Shown here: positions 25,901 through 32,701 of the stretch, one piece after another
How positions within the stretch are numbered: the stretch's first letter is position 1
Layout of the letters: each line of letters starts with the position of its first letter
Position numbers and translations under genes: made by a program
From: CAZQFV01 sp964592645
GTDB taxonomy: Bacteria; Chloroflexota; Chloroflexia; DTKN01
Assembly: GCA_964592645.1 (NCBI GenBank)
Contig: CAZQFV010000019.1
Coordinates: forward strand, 1-64,000
DNA: 64,000 nt
Direction of reading: 5' to 3'
Notes under the pieces: generated by a model
Seen by the model: the letters and a program-made list of their open reading frames with translations, nothing else
Database searches by the model: none
What the model was told of the DNA's origin: nothing

Positions 25901-26727
25901 GATGGGAAACGACCGGTCCCCAGCGCGGCCTGCGCCGCGCGGACGAGCATGTCCAGGTGGCGTGGGGTACGGACCAACGCCCGCAGGTCGGCGTCGCCGT
26001 GCAGGGAGCGGGCGATGTCCTCCGGGAGGAAGCGGCCCAGGTGCCGCTGCGTAGCGAGGTCGTTGAGTTCGCAGAGCCGGCAGACGGTTGCGCGGGCCAG
26101 CCAAGGTTGGTAGTTGTGGAACTCGGCGGTACGACAGCAGACGACATAGTGGTGGCCGGCCCCCAGCTTTTCGAAATAGCTGCGCAGGGCTGCCAGCCCA
26201 TCGACCTGGTGGGCCGGGGGCATATCGGCCAGGCCGTCGAAGAGCAGCAGCAGGTTGTACTCGCGGGTCAGGGACTCGAGGATCGGTCCCTCGGCCGTGG
26301 GGAGGCCATAGCGGCGCAGCACCCCCACCAGCAGGTCGGGCACCGTGCCGCCGCGGTAGGCCGCGAGGTCCACATAGAACGGCAGGAAGCGCGGGCCCTC
26401 CTTGGGCGGGGGCCGGCCGGTGGGCGGCCCCTTCCCCAGTTGGCCGACCAGGGACTCGGCCTGCACCGCCGCCAGGTAGCGCAGGAGAAAGGTCTTGCCC
26501 GCGCCGGCCTCGCCGAGCAGGACCAGCGCGGCGATGTTCTCCAGGGCGTTCTCGGGTGGGATGGTATGAGGAGCTGCCTCCTCGTCCGCCGCGGCGGGCA
26601 AGGAGGCCGGGGCCAGCCAGATCGGGATGTAGCGTTGGCGGGCCTCCTGGAACTCCGGCGCGGACTGGAGCGCCGCCAGGTAGCGTTGCAGGGCAGCATT
26701 GAGGCCGGCGGGGGCTTCCTTTTCCAT
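19927..26727 (-). CDS. Giant P-loop (NACHT/STAND-like) NTPase with about 50 tetratricopeptide repeats
   Basis: A single 2266-residue reading frame. Residues 1-70 are a short helical leader. Walker A is LLGEAGAGKTFLL (about 70-82) and Walker B is LLLLFDGLADMPPA (about 160-173), with hydrophobic residues then Asp as in NACHT NTPases. A helical region extends to about 450. From there to about 2250 the protein is an almost unbroken array of 34-residue TPR units with the W/L-G-Y-A-P pattern, for example ALEHF, LDPxNAxAH and LGxVYxxQGR. I estimate about 50 units. No signal peptide or transmembrane segment is seen. STAND proteins use such repeats to sense ligands and oligomerise, but no effector domain is obvious here. 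It follows a small two-TM protein by 12 bp. Long TPR arrays also occur in scaffold proteins, so a defence role is not established. Confidence 0.85.
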   Translation of the reverse strand: MEKEAPAGLNAALQRYLAALQSAPEFQEARQRYIPIWLAPASLPAAADEEAAPHTIPPENALENIAALVLLGEAGAGKTFLLRYLAAVQAESLVGQLGKGPPTGRPPPKEGPRFLPFYVDLAAYRGGTVPDLLVGVLRRYGLPTAEGPILESLTREYNLLLLFDGLADMPPAHQVDGLAALRSYFEKLGAGHHYVVCCRTAEFHNYQPWLARATVCRLCELNDLATQRHLGRFLPEDIARSLHGDADLRALVRTPRHLDMLVRAAQAALGTGRFPSKGALLVTVARELLALGLRSDGPAPDMGRLLRLLARWARLLFESQLSTFSRDEALALLAQAMAGLGQQGSPVLLHPTQFLRYLLRGGLLLSQPGGEMMSFAHAALRDVLAALDIDMQAGGTPAITLDEKAARSRWEVLAPLWYGVTERRAEVAARLVAAGEEGLKLLVLSLAQSEAPTAWAGLLGKYLGSDPLLHYQAGLALEELGWLAQAGAQMEEAIALGLERADVSFRLGQVYERQGDLPRARQEYLRASGLDPANLQYRRHVGVACREMGEYDEAATRLKEVVREHMAACAEASYDLGQVYERQGRFGSALEEFQRAVSLAPQRREYRCSLGRAYGLVGDNARAEQELLLVLRQAPADPWANNELGVIYERQGRDEEALGQYIHAIELDPDVASYHRNAASVYFRSGRSQKALDELKEAAQLDPMHADVQHLLGQVYQALGRGEEALQHFHRAIELAPDKAIYHREIGVAFRRLGRSEESVRALRRAVELAPEAPEGHGELAETYWQQGRQEEALDEYQWALELSPGRGVYHCDLGVALRRMGRLEEAEQHLIFARDMEEQVPRHHDELGLLYSQQRRFDEALSCFERAVQLDPRSPLYLLHAGVAYRQLGHDDRALEALQRALVLSPNLAEAQAEIGLIYAHQGKDQEALEAYRRAVNLRTGIAEYQVQLGGILRRLGRHTEAALALDAATRLQKDYAPAHFELGRLLQDEGRLQEALAEYGRAVRLSPQEPAYHLALGQVARELGRYDQATEHLDRTIALAPHDAAAHFELGRVYQEEGLLEKALEKFDRTVAIDSGQAHYHCRRGQVLARLSRPEEAVGALEFAVRLDPGYAPAHRLLGDLALERGDLEAARHSYLRAVDAAPQDAGLHASLGKLLVHMGRLDEARSGLARALALDPNNAAAHNALGHLQLQDDDLAAAVESHRKAVGLAPQEETFAYDLAQVLARAGRKEEAVDQMRAAVARQPWRGDWQHALGMLYAGLGQWTSAAAHLARAVDLAPAQARYHRDLGIVQQRLGRLDEASAALEEALRLEPHQAAWREELGGVYIRRQWYREALSEFQAAIAQQPDEHRYHFAAAVAQDRLGDKSAALESLRRALRLKPNYAPAFDLAGRVLESQERFEEARTMYQRAVALAPRTASYLAHLAGVLRRLGALDRSLAAWRQALELQPGVAEWQAELAELLWQMEQWDEALAHGARAGELQPQEGAYAARYAEMLMERDRLELAEQVLEEARQRLPEDGRLLHALARLHQRAGRTDQALAAFHRAVEKSPERSDFRLDLGVFLRQWGEDEAALGTFREVQQLDPRNARASFEIGLTYAQQGRQDQALAAYREALSLDPNTALYHGTLGHLLCQEASRESDLREARVLARRRSEGLEDALTHLQRAHELEPNEDRWAYEWGLALQLAERHEEACRAFSEAIEIARRRRWTPSKAWQVLANGRPAPALEPLYRRALGRSLRGQGKLDESQAELLRTVQLAPQEAEPHYDLALVLEAQGNLEEAASALRAAIGRDPQRPVYHYRLGVVLHSLGQLDPAVQSLHRAVALHGGFAAAHAALGDVLMDQGRDEEAYRAYQRAAQLDPASPQNYDRLARWAYRQGRYREAEEGLLQALEMDPEPAVRYDDLGQVYMATNRPEEALEALLVARQRDPMDPRYAVHTAQAYARLGRFSEAIAVLQEALQHAPERTDWRDELAALYLQTGRLREAHAELEQALARAPHDPALRCHMATVLRQEERLQEAEEILNDLLRERPQWAEVHFELAMVRRRGGNMLGALESLQKALSLSPEDTRFLEALGRMHEQAGHTKEALAIVQRWVEKDPGNPEARELLGDLLAAQGQIKLALREIRTAGQLDQRETRYLRKAAALCRRLQWFEDAHDALKRALELAPDDSAIFVELGLLAEEGKDVLQAMQYYQKALSLNPNDAAAHFQLGSLYRRQKNQSQALHHLRKALSIKPDYAEARREMGKINPFAVITAHFVSTDSP

Positions 26728-26739
26728 CGCGAGGATCCT

Positions 26740-27063
26740 CTACGAAGAAGCCTGGCTGAACATCCAATAGGCGAGGGTACAAAGTCCGGCGCCCAACAGG
26801 CACAGAAATACCCCCACCCCGATAGCGGTCTGCACCATCTTGGTCACCGCTTCCACCAGGCTAGAAGCCCCTTCCAGCAGCGGCAAAAAGGCCGCATCCT
26901 GGGCGGCCTTTGTCCCCAACTGCGAGGAGTCACGGGTGAGCGTCCGCAGAGCCTCCTGATACTCCCGGGACAGGATCACTCCCATACCCAGGAAGAGCGC
27001 CAACGCCCCCAGCAGGAAGAGCCCCAACCCCATGATTACCCGCACCACTTGAAAGAGCGTCAT
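26740..27063 (-). CDS. Small two-TM membrane protein upstream of the giant TPR protein
   Basis: A 107-residue protein with two hydrophobic helices (about 5-30 and 78-102) flanking a polar segment rich in Ser, Thr and Gln. No family is recognised. An in-frame ATG at 27120 would add 19 hydrophilic residues; both starts have weak ribosome sites. The stop lies 12 bp from the giant NTPase-TPR start, so the two are very likely co-transcribed. The small protein may anchor the large one to the membrane, which is inference from order only. Confidence 0.65.
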   Translation of the reverse strand: MTLFQVVRVIMGLGLFLLGALALFLGMGVILSREYQEALRTLTRDSSQLGTKAAQDAAFLPLLEGASSLVEAVTKMVQTAIGVGVFLCLLGAGLCTLAYWMFSQASS

Positions 27064-27140
27064 TGCCGTCTTCTTTGCGTAGTGGCCAGCTTTGTAATGG
27101 TCCTGTAATCCGGGCGACATCTTCCCGTAAGGTTGGCCCC

Positions 27141-27169
27141 TTGGATATCGGCCCGCTTCTTGCTACAAT
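27141..27169 (+). promoter_or_regulatory. Promoter for the 35-residue membrane peptide
   Basis: TTGGAT (27141-27146) and TACAAT (27164-27169) have a 17-bp spacer. The leader of about 45 nt carries AAAAGGAG before the ATG at 27219. Confidence 0.6.
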
Positions 27170-27176
27170 ATGGATC

Positions 27177-27205
27177 AGTATATCTATCTTACCATCAATC
27201 CTCAA
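27177..27205 (-). promoter_or_regulatory. Promoter for the two-TM protein and giant TPR gene
   Basis: On the minus strand TTGAGG (27205-27200) and TATACT (27182-27177) have a 17-bp spacer. It points away from the rightward promoter at 27141-27169, and the two transcripts would overlap for a few bases or more. Confidence 0.55.
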
Positions 27206-27218
27206 AAGGAGCAAGCCT

Positions 27219-27326
27219 ATGTCAAAAGCCGTGTTTATCTTTTTCTTTTTGATGGGGCTCGTGCTGCTCTACCTGACCGTACTGCTCGAGCAGCAATTGA
27301 TCCTCATCGGCCGCATGTGCCCATAA
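27219..27326 (+). CDS. 35-residue membrane peptide
   Basis: A short reading frame, MSKAVFIFFF at its start, forming one hydrophobic helix and ending LIGRMCP. AAAAGGAG sits seven bases before the ATG, a promoter lies 50 bp upstream and a strong intrinsic terminator 26 bp downstream. Together these make a complete small transcription unit. No family is recognised. Single-helix peptides of this size often bind larger membrane proteins or act as toxins, but nothing here proves either. Confidence 0.65.
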   Translation: MSKAVFIFFFLMGLVLLYLTVLLEQQLILIGRMCP

Positions 27327-27351
27327 ACGCCCGCCCCAGGGTGCCGCTTTT

Positions 27352-27385
27352 GCCGCGCACGCCAAACGTGCGCGGCGATCTTTTT
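27352..27385 (+). terminator. Intrinsic terminator
   Basis: gccgcgcacg and cgtgcgcggc form a perfect 10-bp stem with loop ccaaa, followed by gat and a run of five T. It ends the small membrane-peptide transcript. Confidence 0.8.
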
Positions 27386-27419
27386 GCCTTTGCCCGCTAC
27401 CGAAAGGGATCTGCCCAGA

Positions 27420-28964
27420 TCAATTGGATCCGACGCCCTCGATTGCCTGGCGCAGGTAAAAGTTCTCCAGCGTCATGGCGATCTCCCCGCTAAAGATGGC
27501 CAGGTTCTGCTGGGCCTGCGGGGGAAAGGCGTTGGGCTTCTTGGCCAGCAGACACAACGCGCCCCAGCGGTGTCCCAAGACGTATAGCGGGAAGCAAGCC
27601 ACCGCCTGCACATCGTTCCAGGACATCAGATCAAAGATCTCCGGCCAGTCGCTGCGCCGGTTAAAGATCATCGACGTGCCGGCATCGAGGAAGCGCCGCA
27701 GCAGGCGCAGGCCCCGCCCCAGGAGCGGCATCACGGTCGTCCGGGGCGGTTCCTGGGCAGTATAGACCATCACCTGGCAGCCCGGCTCGTTCTCCCGGCC
27801 ATAGAGAAAGATCATTACCTCGTCCAAGTTCCAGGCGCTCAGGACGTGCCGACAGGCCATCTCCATCGCGGCCGCGGGATCGGGCAGGGCGGCCAGGGTC
27901 CAACTGGCCTGGAGGATGCTTTCGGCCTCGGACTGGACCCGTCCGATCTCGCGGCGCAGGAAGCGGTTCTCCAACAGGGCGGCCACAAAGGTGGCCAGCA
28001 TCTCCAGCCAGCGGCCGTCGCTCTCCTGGTAGGGGGCGCCTTTCGGTCGGGCGACGATGAGCCGGCCCATGTCGCCAGCGGCAGAGACATCGGTGGGGTC
28101 GGCACCGCGCAGCGGGGCTTCGCGGACCTCGCCCACTTCGATCCAGCCTTCGCCGGACTGCAGGAGCACTCTGTCGCCCACTCGCAAGGCGGTGCGCTCG
28201 GGATCGGCCAGGGCAAAGCCCTGCCAGGACTCGGCGCGCAGCCCATGGGTGTAGGGGTCGCGCAGGACGGCCAGGCCTAGGGGGGAACCGCTGAGCCGCA
28301 TGGCCTCCCGCAGGGCCAGTTCCAACAGGTCGTGCGGCGACTCGGTCTGCTGGAGCGCCTCGTAGACCTCCTGCCAGCCGTACAGTTGGTCGTTGATCTG
28401 GCGGACGCGGCCCTGCTGATCGCGGAGCCAAAGGGCCATCCGCCGGTTCTCGCGCCACAGACCCAGCACCTTTTGCACCATATAGGCGACGACGATGGCC
28501 CAGGCCAAGTTCAGCGAAGAGATGGTCAGGCTGAGCTCCCGATAGGGCCACCGCGGCGCCGCGTAAGCGACCGTCAGGAGCGTCCCTCCCAGCGCGGCGG
28601 ACGCCAAAGCTCCGGCGTACCCCCACCAGCAGGCGGCCTCCGCCACCACCAGAATAGAGTAGATGAAGAAAAAGACCGGTGGGACGTTCATCACCGCGCC
28701 GATGACGCTGACGATGGAGGTCATGGCAAAGCTAAAGACGACGAGGACCTTGTCGGCCAAGGGGTCGGCGAACCAGTCCGGGCGGAACCGGTGCGCAAGC
28801 CAGGGGAGGAAGCCGATGCCCATGATCAGGAATGACAGGAGCCAGGTGACCCAGGTCCGGCACATCAGGAAAAGGGGGGGAATGCACGCCAATGCCGTAC
28901 ACAGGCGAGTATAGACTAGCACGCCGTGGATGCGGAGCCTCTCATCACGAGCCACTCCACCCAA
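27420..28964 (-). CDS. Membrane protein with two GAF-like domains and no kinase
   Basis: A 514-residue protein with about six transmembrane helices in residues 12-165. A cytoplasmic part with two GAF-like regions follows (about 205-345 and 355-505; ends LAIFSGEIAMTLENFYLRQA). No histidine kinase, GGDEF or phosphatase domain follows, so the signalling output is unknown. The start is a TTG at 28964, supported by AAGGAG seven bases upstream and a TTGCAA-17-TACAAT promoter. It may be a truncated sensor or may signal by contact. Confidence 0.75.
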   Translation of the reverse strand: MGGVARDERLRIHGVLVYTRLCTALACIPPLFLMCRTWVTWLLSFLIMGIGFLPWLAHRFRPDWFADPLADKVLVVFSFAMTSIVSVIGAVMNVPPVFFFIYSILVVAEAACWWGYAGALASAALGGTLLTVAYAAPRWPYRELSLTISSLNLAWAIVVAYMVQKVLGLWRENRRMALWLRDQQGRVRQINDQLYGWQEVYEALQQTESPHDLLELALREAMRLSGSPLGLAVLRDPYTHGLRAESWQGFALADPERTALRVGDRVLLQSGEGWIEVGEVREAPLRGADPTDVSAAGDMGRLIVARPKGAPYQESDGRWLEMLATFVAALLENRFLRREIGRVQSEAESILQASWTLAALPDPAAAMEMACRHVLSAWNLDEVMIFLYGRENEPGCQVMVYTAQEPPRTTVMPLLGRGLRLLRRFLDAGTSMIFNRRSDWPEIFDLMSWNDVQAVACFPLYVLGHRWGALCLLAKKPNAFPPQAQQNLAIFSGEIAMTLENFYLRQAIEGVGSN

Positions 28965-29019
28965 GGTTTTTCTCCTTCACGGCAAGCAGGCTAGTTTACG
29001 ACAGAATATCGTAGGTCAT

Positions 29020-29048
29020 ATTGTACCATGTCTTGCTCCAATTTGCAA
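29020..29048 (-). promoter_or_regulatory. Promoter of the membrane GAF gene
   Basis: Minus strand TTGCAA (29048-29043) and TACAAT (29025-29020), spacer 17 bp, about 56 bp before the TTG start. Nearly the same as the promoters of the PASTA kinase and gap genes. Confidence 0.65.
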
Positions 29049-29113
29049 CTACCCACTATGCCGCCAGGCGGGCACAGAGTTGCCCGGCGGTAATACCCGA
29101 CCGGAACCGGTCT

Positions 29114-29320
29114 TCAGGGCCGGACCGGGAGATTGCGCCGATGTTCGGCCCGAATCGCGCGACGGGCATCGACCCAGGCCGTGTGCTCTCCCGGCCGCTC
29201 GGCCTGGAGGTTGGCCCGTCGTCTGTCCGGGAAGTAGGCCAGGCACGACACCAATGTCCAGAAGCGCACGATGGCGGCGGCGCCCATCACCTGATAGTGG
29301 TCGCTGCCCGGCAGGTCTTT
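29114..29320 (-). mobile_element. Transposase C-terminal remnant
   Basis: Reading the minus strand gives 68 residues including GSDHYQVMGAAAIVRFWTLV, LAYF, LQAERP and DARRAIRAEHRRNL, then a stop. This matches the C-terminal end of DDE transposases of the IS701/IS4 type as I remember them. The rest of the transposase is missing. The fragment abuts the stop codon of the decayed Asp-box gene, so the junction probably records an old insertion or deletion. No terminal inverted repeats were found. Confidence 0.6.
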
Positions 29321-30191
29321 AGTCCTCGAAGAGTGTCTCGATGCCCCGGCGCATCGCCAGGATGTCGATCACGGTCTGGGCATCGGCATCGACCGGGGTG
29401 CTGCCCCGGTAGCGGGCCTGTGCCAGAGGCCGGTCCGGGCTGTAGCGGGTGATCGGCGCCGGGGTGGGGCCGAGCTTGCGCACCCAGGTGCGCACGGCGG
29501 GGAGGTAGACCTTGTCCCCACCCTCGGCTAATTGGAACGGCGCAATGTCGCCAAACTCCAGGTCGTTCCCGACCACCTGGAACTCGACGCCCTCCGCACC
29601 GGACGTCTGCAAGGCCGGCACGTTCATGTGCAGGTCCCGGGTCGGCCCGGAGCCCCAATCCTGGGCGACGATCTACACCCGGAAGGGCACGCCGGCCGCG
29701 ATCGCGGCCGGGAGGTAGTAGTAGAGGAAGAGGCGCGGCTGCGGGCGGGACGGTCAGGCACTCCTGCAGCGTCTGGAAGCCCACCGGGCCGCTGTTGACG
29801 CCGAAGGCGACCGTGGCCGAGATGTAGTAATCCAACCCCCGCGGCTCCGTCCCCCCGACGCAGGCCAGCGGTACCAGTGTCCAGCGCCAGGTCCGGTTCT
29901 CCCCTGCTTCCAGGCTCCCCCAACGGGCCTGGGCGTCATCCACCGCGAAGAAGGTGTGCGCGTCCTGCCCCTGCGCATCGCGGACGGTCAGGGTGATACT
30001 GATCGCGGTCAAGTCTTCTGGCGAGGGGCACCAAAATCGACAACCCTCGGGGTCTGGCATGGGCCCAGGCTGTGGGTCTGCCAGGAGACTCCCCGGTCGG
30101 AACTGGAGAACACCTTGTTGCAGCCATTACCGATCGCATAGCTGCCGGCCAAAGGGGTTGACGGCGAGATCTGAGTATCCTCTGATCTCAC
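29319..30191 (-). pseudogene. Decayed extracellular Asp-box (BNR) repeat protein
   Basis: Three minus-strand frames must be joined to read one protein. The upstream piece has an Asp-box, SSDRGVSW, in a sentence typical of BNR/sialidase-like repeats. The second piece (DLTAISITLTVRDAQG to QTLQECLTV) reads as a beta-sandwich segment. The third (LFLYYYLPAAIAAGVPFRV, then IVAQDWGSG) ends near 29319. Lesions visible are a shift near 30060, a shift near 29750 and an in-frame TAG at 29673-29675, where VYIVAQDWG would be expected. No start or signal peptide remains. Confidence 0.7.
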
Positions 30192-30222
30192 TCCCGTGAT
30201 CTGTGCTCTTGACGATATGCAA

Positions 30223-30296
30223 TACCCCAGGAGGGACTCGAACCCCCGACCCGCTGCTTAGAAGGCAGCCGCTCTGTCCACCTGAGCTACTGGGGC
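30223..30296 (-). tRNA. tRNA-Arg (anticodon TCT)
   Basis: A 74-nt cloverleaf on the minus strand. The acceptor stem is GCCCCAG with CTGGGGT, the D arm includes AGCTCAGGTGGACAGAGC, and the anticodon stem GCTGC/GCAGC closes loop CTTCTAA. The T arm carries GGTTCGAGTCC. The anticodon complement lies at 30260-30262. The discriminator is A, and CCA is not encoded. Confidence 0.95.
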
Positions 30297-30305
30297 GTCT
30301 TCAGG

Positions 30306-30674
30306 TTACAGCCGGCGCAGCAGTTCGGCCGCCGTGCGCTTCATGTCCAGGAACACCAGGCCCAGCTTGGCGTTCTTGCGCGCCAGGGCCGTCAGTACCG
30401 CCTCTTCCCCCACCGACATCAACAGCACGTAGCCATCTTCCCCACGGACAAAGACCTGGTCCAGCGTGCCGCGGTGCAGCTCGGTGGCGATGCGTTCGCC
30501 CAAGGAGAGCATGGCCGCGCTCATAGCCGAGACGCGATCCTCCTCGACATCGGCCGGCAGCGCCGAAGCGATGATCAGACCGTCGACGCTGACCACAGCC
30601 GAAGCCTCGATATCGGGGGTAGTCATCTGCAACTCCTTGAGCAGTTTCACCATCTCCTCGGTACGTGTGGCCAT
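30306..30674 (-). CDS. Roadblock/LC7 domain protein
   Basis: A 122-residue Roadblock/LC7-fold protein (VVSVDGLIIASALP, VSAMSAAMLSLGERIATEL, VLLMSVGEEAVLTALA). In bacteria such proteins usually act as MglB-like GTPase-activating partners of small Ras-like GTPases in polarity and gliding. No MglA-type GTPase is encoded nearby, so its partner lies elsewhere. It is divergent from the PASTA kinase and shares a near-symmetric promoter pair with it. The gene runs up to the tRNA-Arg gene, only nine bases away. Confidence 0.85.
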   Translation of the reverse strand: MATRTEEMVKLLKELQMTTPDIEASAVVSVDGLIIASALPADVEEDRVSAMSAAMLSLGERIATELHRGTLDQVFVRGEDGYVLLMSVGEEAVLTALARKNAKLGLVFLDMKRTAAELLRRL

Positions 30675-30758
30675 GCTTGCCCTCCTCGTTGTAAACGTCT
30701 CGCCGGATCAGAAGACATACCCAAACGGCCTACCGCCGTCCGCGATCGACTTGGTTCT

Positions 30759-30787
30759 ATTGTACTACAAGATTTCCCAAGATGCAA
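30759..30787 (-). promoter_or_regulatory. Promoter of the Roadblock/LC7 gene
   Basis: Minus strand TTGCAT (30787-30782) and TACAAT (30764-30759), spacer 17 bp. The -10 neighbourhood TTGTAGTACAATAGA is repeated exactly by the opposite promoter at 30807-30835. Confidence 0.7.
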
Positions 30788-30806
30788 CCGGCCGGCTGAA
30801 GCTGCA

Positions 30807-30835
30807 TTGCACAGAGCCGCGGGTTGTAGTACAAT
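30807..30835 (+). promoter_or_regulatory. Promoter of the PASTA kinase gene
   Basis: TTGCAC (30807-30812) and TACAAT (30830-30835), spacer 17 bp. The -35 and -10 are identical to those of gap. The transcript start would be about 55 bp before the kinase ATG. Confidence 0.75.
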
Positions 30836-30898
30836 AGACGCCAGGTATCCGGCAACAACCGGCAGCGACCGCTCTCCCAGAAGTCCCGGAGGCAGCAT

Positions 30899-32701
30899 AT
30901 GACCGGACTCATCCTTGGCAACCGCTACGAGGTGCAGGAGCTGATCGGACAGGGCGGCATGGCCCTGGTCTATCGCGCCCGCGACCGGGTGCTCGACCGC
31001 CCCGTCGCCGTCAAGATCCTGCGCCCCGAGTACACCACCGACGCCAACCTGGTTGCCCGCTTCCAGCGCGAGGCCCGCGCCGCCGCCAACCTAGTCTATC
31101 CCAACATCGTCGCCGTCTACGATGTCGGCCAGGACGGCACCAACTACTATATCGTCATGGAGTACGTCGCCGGCCCCACCCTGAAGGACATCATCCGCCA
31201 GCGCGCTCCCCTGTCGGTCGAACAGGCGCTGAAGACCGCCGAACAGGTCTGCATGGCCCTGGAGTACGCCCATCGCCACGGCGTTATCCACCGCGACATC
31301 AAGCCGCAGAACATCCTCCTCAACGAGGATGAGGAGGTGGTCAAGGTCACCGACTTTGGCATCGCCAAGAGCATCCTCGATCCCGAAACCACTGCCGATC
31401 GCCTGGCCCTGGGCACCGTCAAGTACATCAGCCCGGAGCAGGCCCGCGGCGTGGAGGTCGTGCCGCAGTCAGACCTCTATTCGCTGGGCGTCGTCCTCTA
31501 CGAGATGCTCACCGGGCAGCAGCCCTTCGACGGCGAGACGCCCGTCAGCATCGCTCGGCAGCACGCCGATGCCCGCCCCCGGTCGCCCCGCCAACTCAAC
31601 CCCTACATCCCGCCGCCCGTGGAGACGATCATCCTGCGGGCGCTGGCCAAGGACCCCCGCGAGCGGTTCGCCAGTGCCCGCGAGATGCGCCTCTCCCTGG
31701 AGCGCTACCGGCTGGCCGGCGCCGAGGTCACCGGCCCGCTCCCCCAGCCGCTGCCCATCCCGCCGGAGGCGGCCCGCCCGACGGCGGTACAGCGGCCGGA
31801 CACCTTCCACCCCGAGGTCCCGGCCCATCCGTCCTACCCTACCCCCCGCCGGCCGGCCGCCGCTCCCCAGCAGCGCGGCCTGGGAGTGATCGGCGCCATC
31901 CTGCTCATCCTGATCGCCGCCGGACTCGTCGGCCTCTTTGTGCTGGGCTCCCAGGCCTGGCCCCGGCTGTTCCCCACCCCCGTGCCCCCTCCCCCCACGG
32001 CGACCCCGCCTCCCACCGCCCTACTCCAGGTCGTCGTGCCCGACGTCAAGGGCCTGACCCGCGACGAGGCCTGCCGGCGGCTACAGCAGTTCGGCCTGAA
32101 CTGCGCCGAGGGCCAAGCCCGCTTCGATCCCTACGCCGAGGCCGGCCGCGTCGTCGGCCAGGAGCCCACCTACGGCGTCGCCGTGGAGCAGGGCTCCGTG
32201 GTGACCCTCTTCCTGGCCGCGCCGCCCGGCCTGGCCCAAATCCCTATGGTGGTGCAGATGTCCTTCCCGGGTGCCAAGCTCCTCCTGGAGCAGGCCGGCT
32301 TCCGCGTAGCGCAGGCCGAGGTCGGCTGCGTGAGCACGCCACCGGGCTATGTGGACCATCAGGACCCCCCGGGCGGCCGGCAGGACATCCAGGGGATCAC
32401 CGTCACCGTCTATGTCAGCGTCGGCGACCAGTCGGTCTTGCCGGAGCTGCTGCGTGTGCCGCTGGAAGAAGCCCGACAGCGCATCGCCCAGGCCGGCCTG
32501 GTCCTGCGCTGGGAACAGCCCCAGACCCAGGCCAACATGCCGCCCGGCGTGGACATCGACAGCCTGGGCCGGCCCGGCCAGGTGATCAGCTACATCGTCA
32601 CCTACGGCGGGCGGAGCTACAACAGCGGCGAACGACGCGCGGGCGACAAGGTGCCCTGCGGGGCGACAATCGACGTGGGGTACTACGCGACATCGCCATG
32701 A
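30899..32701 (+). CDS. PASTA-domain Ser/Thr protein kinase (PknB-like)
   Basis: A 600-residue membrane kinase. The kinase domain (about 9-265) has GQGGMALVYRARD, VAVKIL with the ATP lysine, HRDIKPQNIL, DFGIAK and a GTVKYISPEQARG activation segment. A Pro-rich juxtamembrane linker leads to a TM helix (GVIGAILLILIAAGLVGLFV, about 334-353). Outside lies a Thr/Pro spacer followed by three PASTA-like repeats (about 378-600). PASTA kinases sense cell-wall material and adjust growth or division. The third PASTA is longer and contains paired Cys. Its stop overlaps the next gene (ATGA), linking the kinase to a polysaccharide ligase-like protein. Confidence 0.93.
   Translation: MTGLILGNRYEVQELIGQGGMALVYRARDRVLDRPVAVKILRPEYTTDANLVARFQREARAAANLVYPNIVAVYDVGQDGTNYYIVMEYVAGPTLKDIIRQRAPLSVEQALKTAEQVCMALEYAHRHGVIHRDIKPQNILLNEDEEVVKVTDFGIAKSILDPETTADRLALGTVKYISPEQARGVEVVPQSDLYSLGVVLYEMLTGQQPFDGETPVSIARQHADARPRSPRQLNPYIPPPVETIILRALAKDPRERFASAREMRLSLERYRLAGAEVTGPLPQPLPIPPEAARPTAVQRPDTFHPEVPAHPSYPTPRRPAAAPQQRGLGVIGAILLILIAAGLVGLFVLGSQAWPRLFPTPVPPPPTATPPPTALLQVVVPDVKGLTRDEACRRLQQFGLNCAEGQARFDPYAEAGRVVGQEPTYGVAVEQGSVVTLFLAAPPGLAQIPMVVQMSFPGAKLLLEQAGFRVAQAEVGCVSTPPGYVDHQDPPGGRQDIQGITVTVYVSVGDQSVLPELLRVPLEEARQRIAQAGLVLRWEQPQTQANMPPGVDIDSLGRPGQVISYIVTYGGRSYNSGERRAGDKVPCGATIDVGYYATSP

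Noticed and set aside
30223..30296. tRNA-Arg as the attachment site of the 38-47 kb element
   Set aside because: The element starts about 8 kb away on the 5' side of the tRNA, and no duplicate of the tRNA 3' end was found near 38 or 47 kb.
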